A stretch of DNA of 30,155 nucleotides from JANLSO01 sp031362405 (GTDB taxonomy: Bacteria > Actinomycetota > Thermoleophilia > Miltoncostaeales > Miltoncostaeaceae): NCBI GenBank assembly GCA_031362405.1, contig JANLSO010000014.1, positions 1-30,155 on the forward strand, written 5' to 3'. Each line of letters starts with the position of its first letter. Positions within the stretch are counted from its first letter, which is position 1. Under the pieces are notes generated by a model that saw only the letters and a list, made by a program, of their open reading frames with translations, searched no databases and was not told where the DNA came from. The translations under genes were made by a program, and so were the position numbers. Positions 16,220-23,676 of the stretch are shown piece by piece.

Positions 16220-16407
16220 GCGGTGGAGACGATCCCGCCGCGGCCCTACGCGCGGAGGTCGCCCGCCTCGAGGAGATCCGCGAGCGTCTCGAAGGCGAAG
16301 GTGACGACCCGGAAAGCGTCCAGACGCTGGCCGACGCCGCGCTCGCGGCCTCAGAGCGAATCACGGCCCTTTTGCCGCAGGTACTCGACCCCGATGACGG
16401 CTCATGA
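16216..16407 (+). CDS. XseB-like small protein (putative exonuclease VII small subunit)
   Basis: GTG at 16216 overlaps the nusB stop as GTGA. The 63-aa acidic helical protein has the pattern L-E-E-I-R-E-R-L-E, then D-D-P-E-S-V, then a second amphipathic helix ending ITALLPQVL, comparable to XseB (L-E-E-I-V-x-x-L-E ... L-E-E-A-L). Position between nusB and dxs is where xseA-xseB usually lie. However, xseA is absent here, and similarity is weak at this length. It could instead be an unrelated small helical protein. Confidence 0.6.
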   Translation: MSGGDDPAAALRAEVARLEEIRERLEGEGDDPESVQTLADAALAASERITALLPQVLDPDDGS

Positions 16408-16471
16408 GGGACCACCGTCACCACCCGCGGCGGGCCGGAATCGCCAAAGCGTGCCCTAAGGTGAGCATCAG

Positions 16472-18385
16472 ATGACCAAGCTCAACGACCGGCTGCCGAT
16501 CCTTTCCGGCCTTGCCGGCCACCCCGATCTGAAGCGCATGGACGACGCGCAGCTGGCCGCTCTCGCGGAGGAGATGCGGCACGCCATCGTCGAGGTGGTC
16601 TCCCAGACCGGTGGCCATCTGGGCCCGAGCCTTGGCACCGTCGAGCTGACGATTGCCCTGCACTGCGAGCTCGAATCACCGCGCGACAAGATCCTTTGGG
16701 ACGTCGGCCACCAGGCGTACGGGCACAAACTGTTGACCGGTCGGCTCGCGGATTTCCCGACCCTGCGCCAGCACGGTGGGATGAGCGGCTTCCTGCGCCG
16801 GGTCGAGTCGGAGCACGATGTGATGGGCGCGGGGCACGCATCGACATCGATTTCCTACGCGGTGGGCCTTGCTGAGGCCAAACGGCACTCGGGCCAGAAA
16901 AACGGCCACGTCGTCTGCGTGATCGGCGACGGCGCGATGACCGGTGGCATGGCCTACGAGGGCCTCAACCAGGCCGGCGCCCTGGGATCGCCGATCGTGG
17001 TTGTGCTGAACGACAACGGCATGAGCATCTCGGAGAACGTCGGCGCGGTGTCGCAGTTGCTGCAGAGGGCCCGGGTCGACGCGAAGCTCACCAAGGTGCG
17101 CGGAGAGCTCGAGCGGGTCGCGCTGAAGATCCCCGGCGCGGAGTTCGTCGGTGGGCACCTGCGCGATGCCACAAAGGCCTTGTGGTTCGTTCCCGGGGCC
17201 CTGTTCGAGTCGCTCGGTTTCGCCTACGTGGGGCCCGTTGACGGCCACGACGTGCCGGCGATGCGCCGCGCCGTGCGGGCGGCGCTGAAGACCGGTCGCC
17301 CGGTGCTCGTCCACGCGATCACCGTGAAGGGCAAGGGATACCGCCCCGCCGAGCGTGACGGCGAGGCCATGCACGGCGCGTCACCGTTCAACGTGGCCAA
17401 CGGGAAGGCGGCCACGGCGGCCGCTCCGGGCCCGCCGACATTCACCGAGGTCTTCGGCACGGCGTTGGTCCGCGAGGCCGAACGCGACCCGCGGGTCGTC
17501 GGCATTACGGCGGCGATGTCCAAGGGCACGGGCATCCAGCACCTGATGGACCGCTTCCCCCAGCGCACCTACGACGTCGGCATTGCCGAGCAGCACGCCA
17601 CGGTCTTTGCATGCGGGCTGGCGATCGACGGCTATCGCCCGGTGGTCGCGGTGTACTCGACGTTCCTGCAGCGCGCGTTCGACCCGATCGTCCACGACGT
17701 GGCCATTCAGGAATTACCGGTCGTGTTTGCGATCGATCGCGGTGGCCTCGTCGGTGACGACGGGCCGACCCATCACGGCGCCTTCGACATCGCCTACCTG
17801 CGGTCGATTCCCGGTATGACACTGATGGCCCCGATGCACGAGGCCGAGCTCGTCGACATGCTCCATACCGCCCTGCGGATCGACGGCCCGGTGGGGCTGC
17901 GCTACCCGCGCGGGGCCGGCCTGGGTGTGGAGATCCCCGAGAAGCCCACGGTGCTCGAGATCGGTGTGGCGGAGGTCCTTCAGGCGGGCGAAGGCGTGGC
18001 CCTGGTGGGTTACGGCTACGGCGCGGTGCTTGCGCAAGTCGCCGCCGAGTTGATCGGCGATGCGACCGGCGCACTGCCGACGGTGGTCAACGCGCGCTTT
18101 GCAAAGCCTCTCGACGGAACGCTGATGCGCCAGCTTGCCGCCCGGCACGACCTGATCGTGACGATCGAAGATCACGCGGTGACCGGGGGCTTCGGCAGTG
18201 CCGTCCTCGAAGAGCTGGCCGACACGGGTGCGCGGGTGCTCACGATCGGGCTACCCGACCGTTTCATCGATCACGGCAAGCGTGACCTCTTGCTGCGCGA
18301 GGTCGGTCTCACGCCTGAGGCAATCGCCGCCCGGGTCGTTACCGCGGTCAACGCCCCGACCCGGGCGCTCACCGCCTCGGGCTGA
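16472..18385 (+). CDS. dxs: 1-deoxy-D-xylulose-5-phosphate synthase
   Basis: DXS condenses pyruvate and glyceraldehyde 3-phosphate, using thiamine diphosphate, as the first step of the MEP isoprenoid pathway. The 637-aa protein has DVGHQAYGHKLLTGR, the ThDP motif GDGAMTGGMAYEGLNQAG ending in NDN, the active-site Glu in VGIAEQHAT, and GDDGPTHHGAFD, in the expected order. ATG at 16472 follows AAGGTGAG (16459-16466), which may act as ribosome site. The overlapping TAAGGT (16457-16462) could alternatively be a -10 box 9 bases from the start. It ends the long plus-strand housekeeping run. Confidence 0.96.
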   Translation: MTKLNDRLPILSGLAGHPDLKRMDDAQLAALAEEMRHAIVEVVSQTGGHLGPSLGTVELTIALHCELESPRDKILWDVGHQAYGHKLLTGRLADFPTLRQHGGMSGFLRRVESEHDVMGAGHASTSISYAVGLAEAKRHSGQKNGHVVCVIGDGAMTGGMAYEGLNQAGALGSPIVVVLNDNGMSISENVGAVSQLLQRARVDAKLTKVRGELERVALKIPGAEFVGGHLRDATKALWFVPGALFESLGFAYVGPVDGHDVPAMRRAVRAALKTGRPVLVHAITVKGKGYRPAERDGEAMHGASPFNVANGKAATAAAPGPPTFTEVFGTALVREAERDPRVVGITAAMSKGTGIQHLMDRFPQRTYDVGIAEQHATVFACGLAIDGYRPVVAVYSTFLQRAFDPIVHDVAIQELPVVFAIDRGGLVGDDGPTHHGAFDIAYLRSIPGMTLMAPMHEAELVDMLHTALRIDGPVGLRYPRGAGLGVEIPEKPTVLEIGVAEVLQAGEGVALVGYGYGAVLAQVAAELIGDATGALPTVVNARFAKPLDGTLMRQLAARHDLIVTIEDHAVTGGFGSAVLEELADTGARVLTIGLPDRFIDHGKRDLLLREVGLTPEAIAARVVTAVNAPTRALTASG

Positions 18386-18414
18386 ACGGCCTGGCGGGCG
18401 CGGCCTCGCCGTTC
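18384..18414 (+). terminator. Hairpin at the dxs stop
   Basis: GAACGGC (18384-18390) pairs with GCCGTTC (18408-18414), a 7-bp stem that begins within the dxs stop codon. The 17-base loop can form a further GGCC/GGCC pairing. There is no T-run, so terminator activity is only suggested by position. Confidence 0.35.
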
Positions 18415-18443
18415 GGGGAGTAGGGAGGGGCAACACGCGGCGA

Positions 18444-18449
18444 TACCGT
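18444..18449 (+). promoter_or_regulatory. Candidate -10 box (TACCGT)
   Basis: TACCGT fits TANNNT and lies exactly 7 bases before the GTG at 18457, consistent with a leaderless transcript. Confidence 0.4.
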
Positions 18450-18456
18450 CCGCCGC

Positions 18457-20118
18457 GTGCCCACGATTACGAATCTGCGCGGCCCGTTCCGCCTTCCACG
18501 GGCGCTCGTCGTCGGTGCGACGGCGGTGGCCTTCGCTGCGCTTGTGGCGCTCGCCGTGGCCGCACCGGGCGACCTCGACGCGAGCTTCGACGGGGACGGC
18601 AAGAAGGCGCTGCCCGAGCAGGTCATTTCCGCCACGTCCGTCGCGATCCAGGCCGATGGAAAGGTCGTCGTTGCGGGCAGCGGCGGGGAGGAGAACGACT
18701 TCATGGTGAGCCGTTTCCTTGCCACCGGCGCAGCCGACGCGACCTTCGATGGGGACGGAACGGCGGGGGTCAGCGTCGGCGATATCGACCAGGCGCTTGG
18801 CGTCGCCGTGCAGGCCGACGGGAAGGTCGTCGTGGTGGGCAGCACCGGAAGCGGTGAGGAGACCGACGCGGCGATCGTGCGTCTGATGCCCTCCGGGGCA
18901 CCGGATCCCACGTTCGACGGCGACGGTCGCAAGACGCTCGGGTCGGGGCCGTCCGACACCGCGCGAGCGCTGGTCGTCCAGCCAGACGGGCGAATCGTCG
19001 TCGTGGGCACGGGTGGTCCGAGCGACGATTTCTGGGTCGCGCGCCTCCAACCGACCGGGGCGCTCGACGCCTCGTTCAACCGTGTCGGCATGTGGACCGG
19101 GGACTTCGGAGACTCGGACACCGCGAAGTCGGTTGTCCTGCAGCCCGACGGGAAGCTCGTCGTCGCCGGCGAAACGACTCTCGGCGAGGACGTCGTCGTC
19201 GTTCGGTTGAAGCCCGATGGCACCCTCGACGCGACCTTCGACGGTGACGGGGTGAAGATCACGCCCGGTCCCGGCAACGAACGGGTCGGGGCGGTTCTGC
19301 TCGGCGCGGATGGGGGAATCCTCGTCGCGGGCACAGATGGTGGCAACGAGCTCTCCCTCGGACGTGTCGATTCCGGTGGCGCACCCGACAGGACGTTCGA
19401 TCTCGATGGCCTCGCGGTGGCCGACGTCGGCGGCGAGGACGTCGGCTACGCGGCAGCGCTTCAGACGAACGGCAAGATCGTGGTCGTCGGTTCGACGGGT
19501 GATGGCGCGGATATGGCGGTTGCGCGCTTCCTGTCGAGCGGCGCCCTTGACCCGGGTTTCAGCGCCGACGGACGGATGACCGTCGACTTCGGCGAGAAGG
19601 AGACCGCCCGCGCGGTCGCGCTCCAGGCGGATGGCAAGATCGTCGTCGCGGGGACCAGTGGTTTCAGCGCCGTCGTCGCGCGCATCGATGGTGACCCGGT
19701 GCCGCGCACCACGAGTTCACGGCCCGCGAGTTCCGTCACGGTGACGACCACGGGCGACGCCGCGATCGCCGGGGTCGATGTCATCCCCGGGCCGTTGGGC
19801 GGAGGCCCCTCACACAAGGGGTTCGGGGTGCCGACCTGCGATGGCCGCCAGGCGACCATCATCGGCACCGCGGGGCGCGACGTCCTGCTCGGAACCCCGC
19901 GAGCCGACGTGATCGTCGGCCGAGGCGGCGCCGACACCATCAGGGCCGCAGGTGGCGACGATCGCGTCTGCGGCGGCCCCGGCAACGACCGACTGTCGGG
20001 CGGTATCGGCCGCGACCGCCTCTTCGGCGGAACCGGCGCCGACATCCTCACCGGAGGCCGCGACCGCGACCTCTGCGTCGGGGCCGGCCGCCGCACCACC
20101 AGCTGCGAACGCCCGTAA
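18457..20118 (+). CDS. Secreted delta-60 repeat protein with C-terminal RTX-type calcium-binding repeats
   Basis: GTG at 18457 gives a signal peptide (basic start, hydrophobic core VVGATAVAFAALVALAVAA). Residues about 37-410 contain seven delta-60-type repeats of roughly 53 residues, each with a D-x-x-F-D-G-D-G-like motif followed by A-x-Q-x-D-G-K-x-V-V-x-G. Such repeats are expected to form a beta-propeller-like fold. After a short spacer, residues about 461-553 carry RTX/hemolysin-type G-G-x-G-x-D nonapeptides that bind calcium, with four Cys residues (in CDGRQ, RVCGG, DLCVG and SCERP) that may form disulfides. It is likely extracellular; the ligand is unknown. It is the first gene of the insert between dxs and tlyA. 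Confidence 0.88.
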   Translation: MPTITNLRGPFRLPRALVVGATAVAFAALVALAVAAPGDLDASFDGDGKKALPEQVISATSVAIQADGKVVVAGSGGEENDFMVSRFLATGAADATFDGDGTAGVSVGDIDQALGVAVQADGKVVVVGSTGSGEETDAAIVRLMPSGAPDPTFDGDGRKTLGSGPSDTARALVVQPDGRIVVVGTGGPSDDFWVARLQPTGALDASFNRVGMWTGDFGDSDTAKSVVLQPDGKLVVAGETTLGEDVVVVRLKPDGTLDATFDGDGVKITPGPGNERVGAVLLGADGGILVAGTDGGNELSLGRVDSGGAPDRTFDLDGLAVADVGGEDVGYAAALQTNGKIVVVGSTGDGADMAVARFLSSGALDPGFSADGRMTVDFGEKETARAVALQADGKIVVAGTSGFSAVVARIDGDPVPRTTSSRPASSVTVTTTGDAAIAGVDVIPGPLGGGPSHKGFGVPTCDGRQATIIGTAGRDVLLGTPRADVIVGRGGADTIRAAGGDDRVCGGPGNDRLSGGIGRDRLFGGTGADILTGGRDRDLCVGAGRRTTSCERP

Positions 20119-20145
20119 CACCCCTTCGCCAGAAGGCTGCACCGC

Positions 20146-20188
20146 CGATGTGTCACCACCGGTGCCAGGCACCGGTGGTGACACATCG
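20146..20188. repeat. Palindromic element 4 (core GGTGCC-A-GGCACC)
   Basis: This is a perfect 21-base-arm inverted repeat centred on A20167, the longest of the five. Its arms contain TGTCACCACC, as in element 3. It lies 27 bases after the stop of the secreted protein. The space between it and element 5 (20189-20293) shows no ORF or other signal that I recognise. Confidence 0.85.
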
Positions 20189-20293
20189 TCACGACATCAG
20201 CCTCCAAAAAGGCCGCGCTGCCGCGGATTAGCGAACAGTCGTAGTTGTCAACTCGATGCGGCGGCTGGCGGTCTGACGGTCGAAGACCGGGAA

Positions 20294-20332
20294 CTCTGTC
20301 ACCTCCGGTGCCAGGCACCGGAGGTGACAGAG
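20294..20332. repeat. Palindromic element 5 (core GGTGCC-A-GGCACC)
   Basis: This is a perfect 19-base-arm inverted repeat centred on A20313. Its arm reads TGTCACCTCC, differing from element 4 by one base, and the opposite arm carries the matching change (GGAGGTGACA), so pairing is preserved. It lies between the secreted protein and the convergent VapC gene. Confidence 0.85.
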
Positions 20333-20363
20333 CCTCGCGGAGTGTGCCGCCCGCGAGAGGCGG

Positions 20364-20753
20364 TCAGGCCGGGCGTAGGTCCTCGACGGCGCACGGTCGG
20401 GACGTCATGTTGATGATCTCGGGATCACCGGTGAGAAGCGGTAAACCGTGCGCGGCGGCCGTAGCGATCGCGAAGCAGTCGCCCAGGGCGATCGCGTTGG
20501 CAGCTTTCAGCCGGGCGGCCTCGATCATTCGTGCGGGGCCGGGCAGATCGAGTGTGAACGACCTCCGTACGGCCGCCATCGCAGCTTCGGCCTCCGCACG
20601 TCCGTGAAGCCGCTCCACTCGGTAGTAGACCTCAACTGCGTTCATCCAGCTCATGACGGCACCAGTCGAAAGAAGCCCGGCAACCCTCTCCATTGCGGGG
20701 TCCTTGCCAGCCATCCAGGCGAGCACTGCCCACGAATCGAGGCACGCGCTCAC
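20364..20753 (-). CDS. vapC: VapC-type PIN-domain toxin
   Basis: This 129-aa PIN-domain endoribonuclease has the expected acidic quartet: Asp6 (LDSWAVLAW), Glu41 (MNAVEVYYRV), Asp92 (ALGDCFAIATA) and Asp110 (LLTGDPEI). VapC toxins cleave tRNA or rRNA and are held inactive by the cognate antitoxin. ATG at 20753 overlaps the antitoxin stop (20750-20752), so the two are translationally coupled. All catalytic residues are intact, so the toxin should be functional. Confidence 0.9.
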   Translation of the reverse strand: MSACLDSWAVLAWMAGKDPAMERVAGLLSTGAVMSWMNAVEVYYRVERLHGRAEAEAAMAAVRRSFTLDLPGPARMIEAARLKAANAIALGDCFAIATAAAHGLPLLTGDPEIINMTSRPCAVEDLRPA

Positions 20754-20965
20754 CGAGGTTCGCGCGCGCGGTCCTCGAGCAAGCCTTCGGCCAATCGAGA
20801 GCCTGGGTAGCGCCCACCGAACGACCGGGGATCTTGTTGCCGCCGGAGAGTTACCGCCCCGTCGACGACAGCAAAATCCACCTCCGCGCCGGGAAGCAGA
20901 CCCAACTGTTCGCGTAGTTCCTTAGGAATGACGACCTGGCCTTTTGATCCGATTCGGTGAGTCAT
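20750..20965 (-). CDS. vapB: AbrB/MazE-type antitoxin (VapB-like)
   Basis: The 71-aa protein has an N-terminal swapped-hairpin AbrB fold (THRIGSKGQVVIPKELREQL, then LLPGAEVDFAVVDGAVTLRR) that should bind DNA. The C-terminal segment, rich in Arg, Gly and Asp, would wrap around the toxin. ATG at 20965 is chosen because it begins the conserved domain and lies 7 bases after a -10-like CATACT; an upstream in-frame start would add about 30 non-conserved residues. A palindrome covers the promoter and start codon, implying autorepression. Confidence 0.88.
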   Translation of the reverse strand: MTHRIGSKGQVVIPKELREQLGLLPGAEVDFAVVDGAVTLRRQQDPRSFGGRYPGSRLAEGLLEDRAREPR

Positions 20966-20980
20966 ACCGTGAAGTATGAC
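20961..20980 (-). promoter_or_regulatory. Palindromic operator over -10 box and start codon of vapB
   Basis: GTCATAC (20961-20967) and GTATGAC (20974-20980) form a perfect 7-bp inverted repeat with a 6-base spacer. On the minus strand one half contains the -10-like CATACT (20978-20973) and the other half contains the ATG (20965-20963). The 7-base gap between them points to a leaderless mRNA. This is the expected place for an antitoxin-operator complex. Confidence 0.6.
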
Positions 20981-21038
20981 AATCCGGTCGTGATCGGTCC
21001 AGTCCTTTGGGGGAATGGTCAACGCGCGCGAGCCCCTG

Positions 21039-21044
21039 TAGCGT
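21039..21044 (+). promoter_or_regulatory. Candidate -10 box (TAGCGT)
   Basis: TAGCGT fits TANNNT and ends exactly 7 bases before the ATG at 21052. No Shine-Dalgarno site precedes that ATG. A leaderless transcript is likely. Confidence 0.45.
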
Positions 21045-21051
21045 TTCGACC

Positions 21052-21990
21052 ATGAGAACAAGCGTTGTGACCGGCGGAGCCGGATTCCTGGGGTCCCATC
21101 TGTGCGACCGGCTGCTCGCCGAGGGTGATCGCGTGATCTGTGTCGACAACCTCGATACCGGCACGCTCGAGAACATCGCCCACATCCGCGACGCCCGCTT
21201 CGACTTCGTGCATCACGACTTGGTGCAACACGTGGAGATCAGCGGCACCGTCGACCGGGTCTTCCACCTGGCGTCACCGGCGAGCCCGATCGACTACCTG
21301 CGCCTGCCGCTGCACACCTTGAAGGTCGGCTCGTACGGCACCCACAACGCCCTCGGCCTGGCGAAGCACCACCGCGCATCGTTCCTCTTGGCCTCCACCA
21401 GTGAGGTCTACGGTGACCCGCAGGAGCACCCCCAAAGCGAGACCTACTGGGGGCACGTCAACCCGATCGGCCCGCGCGGCGTCTACGACGAGGCAAAGCG
21501 GTACGCCGAGGCCATGACGATGGCCTACCGGCGCCAGCAGGGCGTCGACACCCACATCGTGCGGATCTTCAACACCTACGGCCCGCGGATGCGCCCGAAC
21601 GATGGCCGGGCGATCCCCACGTTCATGCGCCAGGCCCTCGAGGGCAAGCCCCTGACGGTGTTCGGCGCGGGCGGCCAGACCCGGTCGTTCTGCTACGTCA
21701 CCGACCTCATCGAGGGTTTCCTGCGGCTCATCGAGAGCGACTACCACGAGCCCGTGAACATCGGGAACCCGGGCGAGTTCACGATTCTCGAGCTGGCCGA
21801 GGCGGTCATCCGCATCACCGGAAGCGCCTCAGAGATCGTCTACGAGGCCCTCCCGCAAGACGACCCGACGGTGCGACGCCCCGACATCACCCTCGCGCGC
21901 CAGCTTCTTTCATGGGAGCCGACCATCGAGCTGGATGAGGGCCTGCAGCTGACCCTCGATTCGCAATGGAAGGGCGCTCCCGCCGCCTAG
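21052..21990 (+). CDS. UDP-glucuronate decarboxylase (UXS-type, extended SDR)
   Basis: The enzyme converts UDP-glucuronate to UDP-xylose for surface polysaccharides. The 312-aa protein begins with the Rossmann motif TGGAGFLGSH (Gly8, Gly11, Gly14). It then shows LASPASPIDY, the STSEVYGDP strand, the catalytic Y-x-x-x-K in GVYDEAKRYAE, and RIFNTYGPRMRPNDGRAIPTF, which are typical of UXS proteins. ATG at 21052 directly begins the first beta-strand; upstream in-frame codons are not conserved in style. It is convergent with plsC, with only 3 bases between the stops. Related sugar epimerases are the main alternative. Confidence 0.88.
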   Translation: MRTSVVTGGAGFLGSHLCDRLLAEGDRVICVDNLDTGTLENIAHIRDARFDFVHHDLVQHVEISGTVDRVFHLASPASPIDYLRLPLHTLKVGSYGTHNALGLAKHHRASFLLASTSEVYGDPQEHPQSETYWGHVNPIGPRGVYDEAKRYAEAMTMAYRRQQGVDTHIVRIFNTYGPRMRPNDGRAIPTFMRQALEGKPLTVFGAGGQTRSFCYVTDLIEGFLRLIESDYHEPVNIGNPGEFTILELAEAVIRITGSASEIVYEALPQDDPTVRRPDITLARQLLSWEPTIELDEGLQLTLDSQWKGAPAA

Positions 21991-21993
21991 TTC

Positions 21994-22725
21994 TCAGGCT
22001 TCCGCGACCGCGGAGGGCCGCAGAGGCACGGAAGGCTCGCCGACGGGCGCCGCCTGGATCGGCCCGCCGACGTCCGGCAGCATGGCGGCAAGCATGGCCA
22101 TGATCCGCTCGGTGGCCTCCCGGTTACGGCCGGCCCGCGGGGCATCACGGAGGTCCTGCAGAGAGATCGGCTCGCCGAAGCGCACCCGCGCGGGGCCACG
22201 AGCCAACTGCGTATCCCAGATGACGCACGGCACAACCGTCACGTTCGGCTGCAGGGCCAGCGCCCCAGCGCCCGAGAATCCGGGCTGCATGATTCCGCTG
22301 CGGGTGACGCCACCCTCGGGAAAGAGGATCAGGCATTCCCCGTTTGCGAGGAGCTCACGTGCGGTACGGATCGATTCACGGTCGGCGCTTGCCCGCTTCA
22401 CCGGGAAGCCTCCCGACCGGGTGAGCCACCACGCGAGGGGGCCGTTCGCAAAGAGCTCTTCCTTCGCCATGAGAAACACGCGGCGCGGGCGACACGCGGC
22501 GGCCACAACGATCGGATCGAAAATGCTGACGTGGTTCGCGACGACCAGCACCGCACCGTCACGCGGAAGCGCCTCTTTGTTGATGCGCCGCAGCCGCATC
22601 GGCGGGGCCGTCAGGAGCGGCAGAAAGACGAGGCGCGTGAGCTGCCAGAGGGCCTCATTGACGCAGGGCGGCTGATGCATCGGGGTGAACCATCCCCGAA
22701 TGCGGGCCAAGAAGCGGTCGATCAC
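21994..22725 (-). CDS. PlsC-family 1-acyl-glycerol-3-phosphate acyltransferase
   Basis: The protein likely transfers acyl chains to lysophosphatidic acid at the membrane. GTG at 22725 is chosen because a GAGGA ribosome site lies 7 bases upstream; GTG at 22749 is an alternative. The 243-aa product has the catalytic NHVSIFDP (N-H-x4-D), a central MAKEELFANGPLAWWL segment, and LFPEGGVTRSG, a variant of F-P-E-G-T-R-S with extra residues. The C-terminus is Pro-rich. The frame continues far upstream without a stop, but that part is antisense to tlyA and is not coding. It is divergent from tlyA. Confidence 0.87.
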   Translation of the reverse strand: MIDRFLARIRGWFTPMHQPPCVNEALWQLTRLVFLPLLTAPPMRLRRINKEALPRDGAVLVVANHVSIFDPIVVAAACRPRRVFLMAKEELFANGPLAWWLTRSGGFPVKRASADRESIRTARELLANGECLILFPEGGVTRSGIMQPGFSGAGALALQPNVTVVPCVIWDTQLARGPARVRFGEPISLQDLRDAPRAGRNREATERIMAMLAAMLPDVGGPIQAAPVGEPSVPLRPSAVAEA

Positions 22726-22827
22726 CGCGGCATCCTCGCAGGTCGTCACGCGAACGTGGCCGATCTCGTTGCAGTTCGGTGCAGCGTTCGTTGCGGATCG
22801 CGTCGGGGCGCAAGTGGCGGCCGCGGC

Positions 22828-22833
22828 TATCAT
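22828..22833 (+). promoter_or_regulatory. Candidate -10 box (TATCAT) for tlyA-nadK
   Basis: TATCAT lies 6 bases before the tlyA ATG at 22840, with no ribosome site between them. This suggests a leaderless transcript. Confidence 0.45.
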
Positions 22834-22839
22834 GCTCCG

Positions 22840-23676
22840 ATGCCCGCCCATGCCAGCGACCCGACGGTACGCGCACACCGCACGCGCCTCGATGTCGCCA
22901 TGGTGGAGCGGGGCCTCGCCGAGACGCGCAGTCGCGCCCAGGCGGCGATCATCGCCGGACGTGTACGAGTGGGCGGGCAGCGGGCCGACAAACCGGGCGC
23001 GGGTATCGCCGGCGAGAGCGAAATCACCGTGCAGCAGACCGCCGAGTTCGTCTCTCGCGGGGGCAACAAGCTGGCCACGGCCCTCGAGGCCACGGGTCTG
23101 GACGTGACCGGGGCCCGCGCGATCGACATCGGGGCCTCGACGGGCGGCTTCACCGACTGCCTGCTGCGCCGCGGCGCCGCCGAGGTGATCGCCGTCGACG
23201 TCGGCTACGGGCAGCTCGACTGGCGCCTTCGCACCGACGCGCGGGTGCACGTGATGGAGCGCACCAACGCCCGGCATCTCGAGCCGCCCATGCTCGCCTA
23301 TGCGCCCGATCTGGTGGTCGTCGACGCCTCGTTCATCTCCGTAACGACGATCTGGCCGGCGGTGGCGGCCTGCCTGGCCCCGGGGTGGCGGGCGCTCATC
23401 ATGGTCAAGCCCCAGTTCGAGGTCGGCCGGGCGCACATCCGCTCGAAGGGAGTCGTTCGCGACCCCATCCAGCGGCACCGCGCCGTTGCGGAGGTGGCTG
23501 CGGCCATCACTGTCGCGGGCGCTGTGGTGCTCGATGCCGCCGACAGCGGGGTTCCGGGGCCCCAGGGCAATCGCGAGGTGTTCCTGCTCGCCACCGACGC
23601 CACTGGATCTGCCGGGCCCCCGGATGATCTCGATGCGCGTATTCGTCGCGCCGTGGAAGTCGGCAACGATGCCTGA
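22840..23676 (+). CDS. tlyA: TlyA-family rRNA 2'-O-methyltransferase
   Basis: In mycobacteria TlyA methylates 16S and 23S rRNA riboses and affects capreomycin sensitivity. The 278-aa protein has an S4 RNA-binding domain at about residues 13-75 (RLDVAMVERGLAETRSRAQAAI) and an FtsJ/RrmJ-type SAM domain with AIDIGASTGGFTDCLL, VVVDASFISV and MVKPQFEVGR. The start at 22840 gives a compact N-terminus before the S4 domain. Its last 8 bases overlap nadK, so the pair is coupled. The 23S/16S specificity cannot be read from sequence here. Confidence 0.92.
   Translation: MPAHASDPTVRAHRTRLDVAMVERGLAETRSRAQAAIIAGRVRVGGQRADKPGAGIAGESEITVQQTAEFVSRGGNKLATALEATGLDVTGARAIDIGASTGGFTDCLLRRGAAEVIAVDVGYGQLDWRLRTDARVHVMERTNARHLEPPMLAYAPDLVVVDASFISVTTIWPAVAACLAPGWRALIMVKPQFEVGRAHIRSKGVVRDPIQRHRAVAEVAAAITVAGAVVLDAADSGVPGPQGNREVFLLATDATGSAGPPDDLDARIRRAVEVGNDA

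Noticed and set aside
695..20332. The palindromes as a CRISPR array
   Set aside because: The copies are scattered over 20 kb with irregular spacing, differ in their arms and have no spacers or cas genes nearby.
20146..20332. Palindromes as ordinary intrinsic terminators
   Set aside because: No T-run follows any copy, and the conserved core with variable arms is not expected of simple terminators; a secondary terminator role remains possible.
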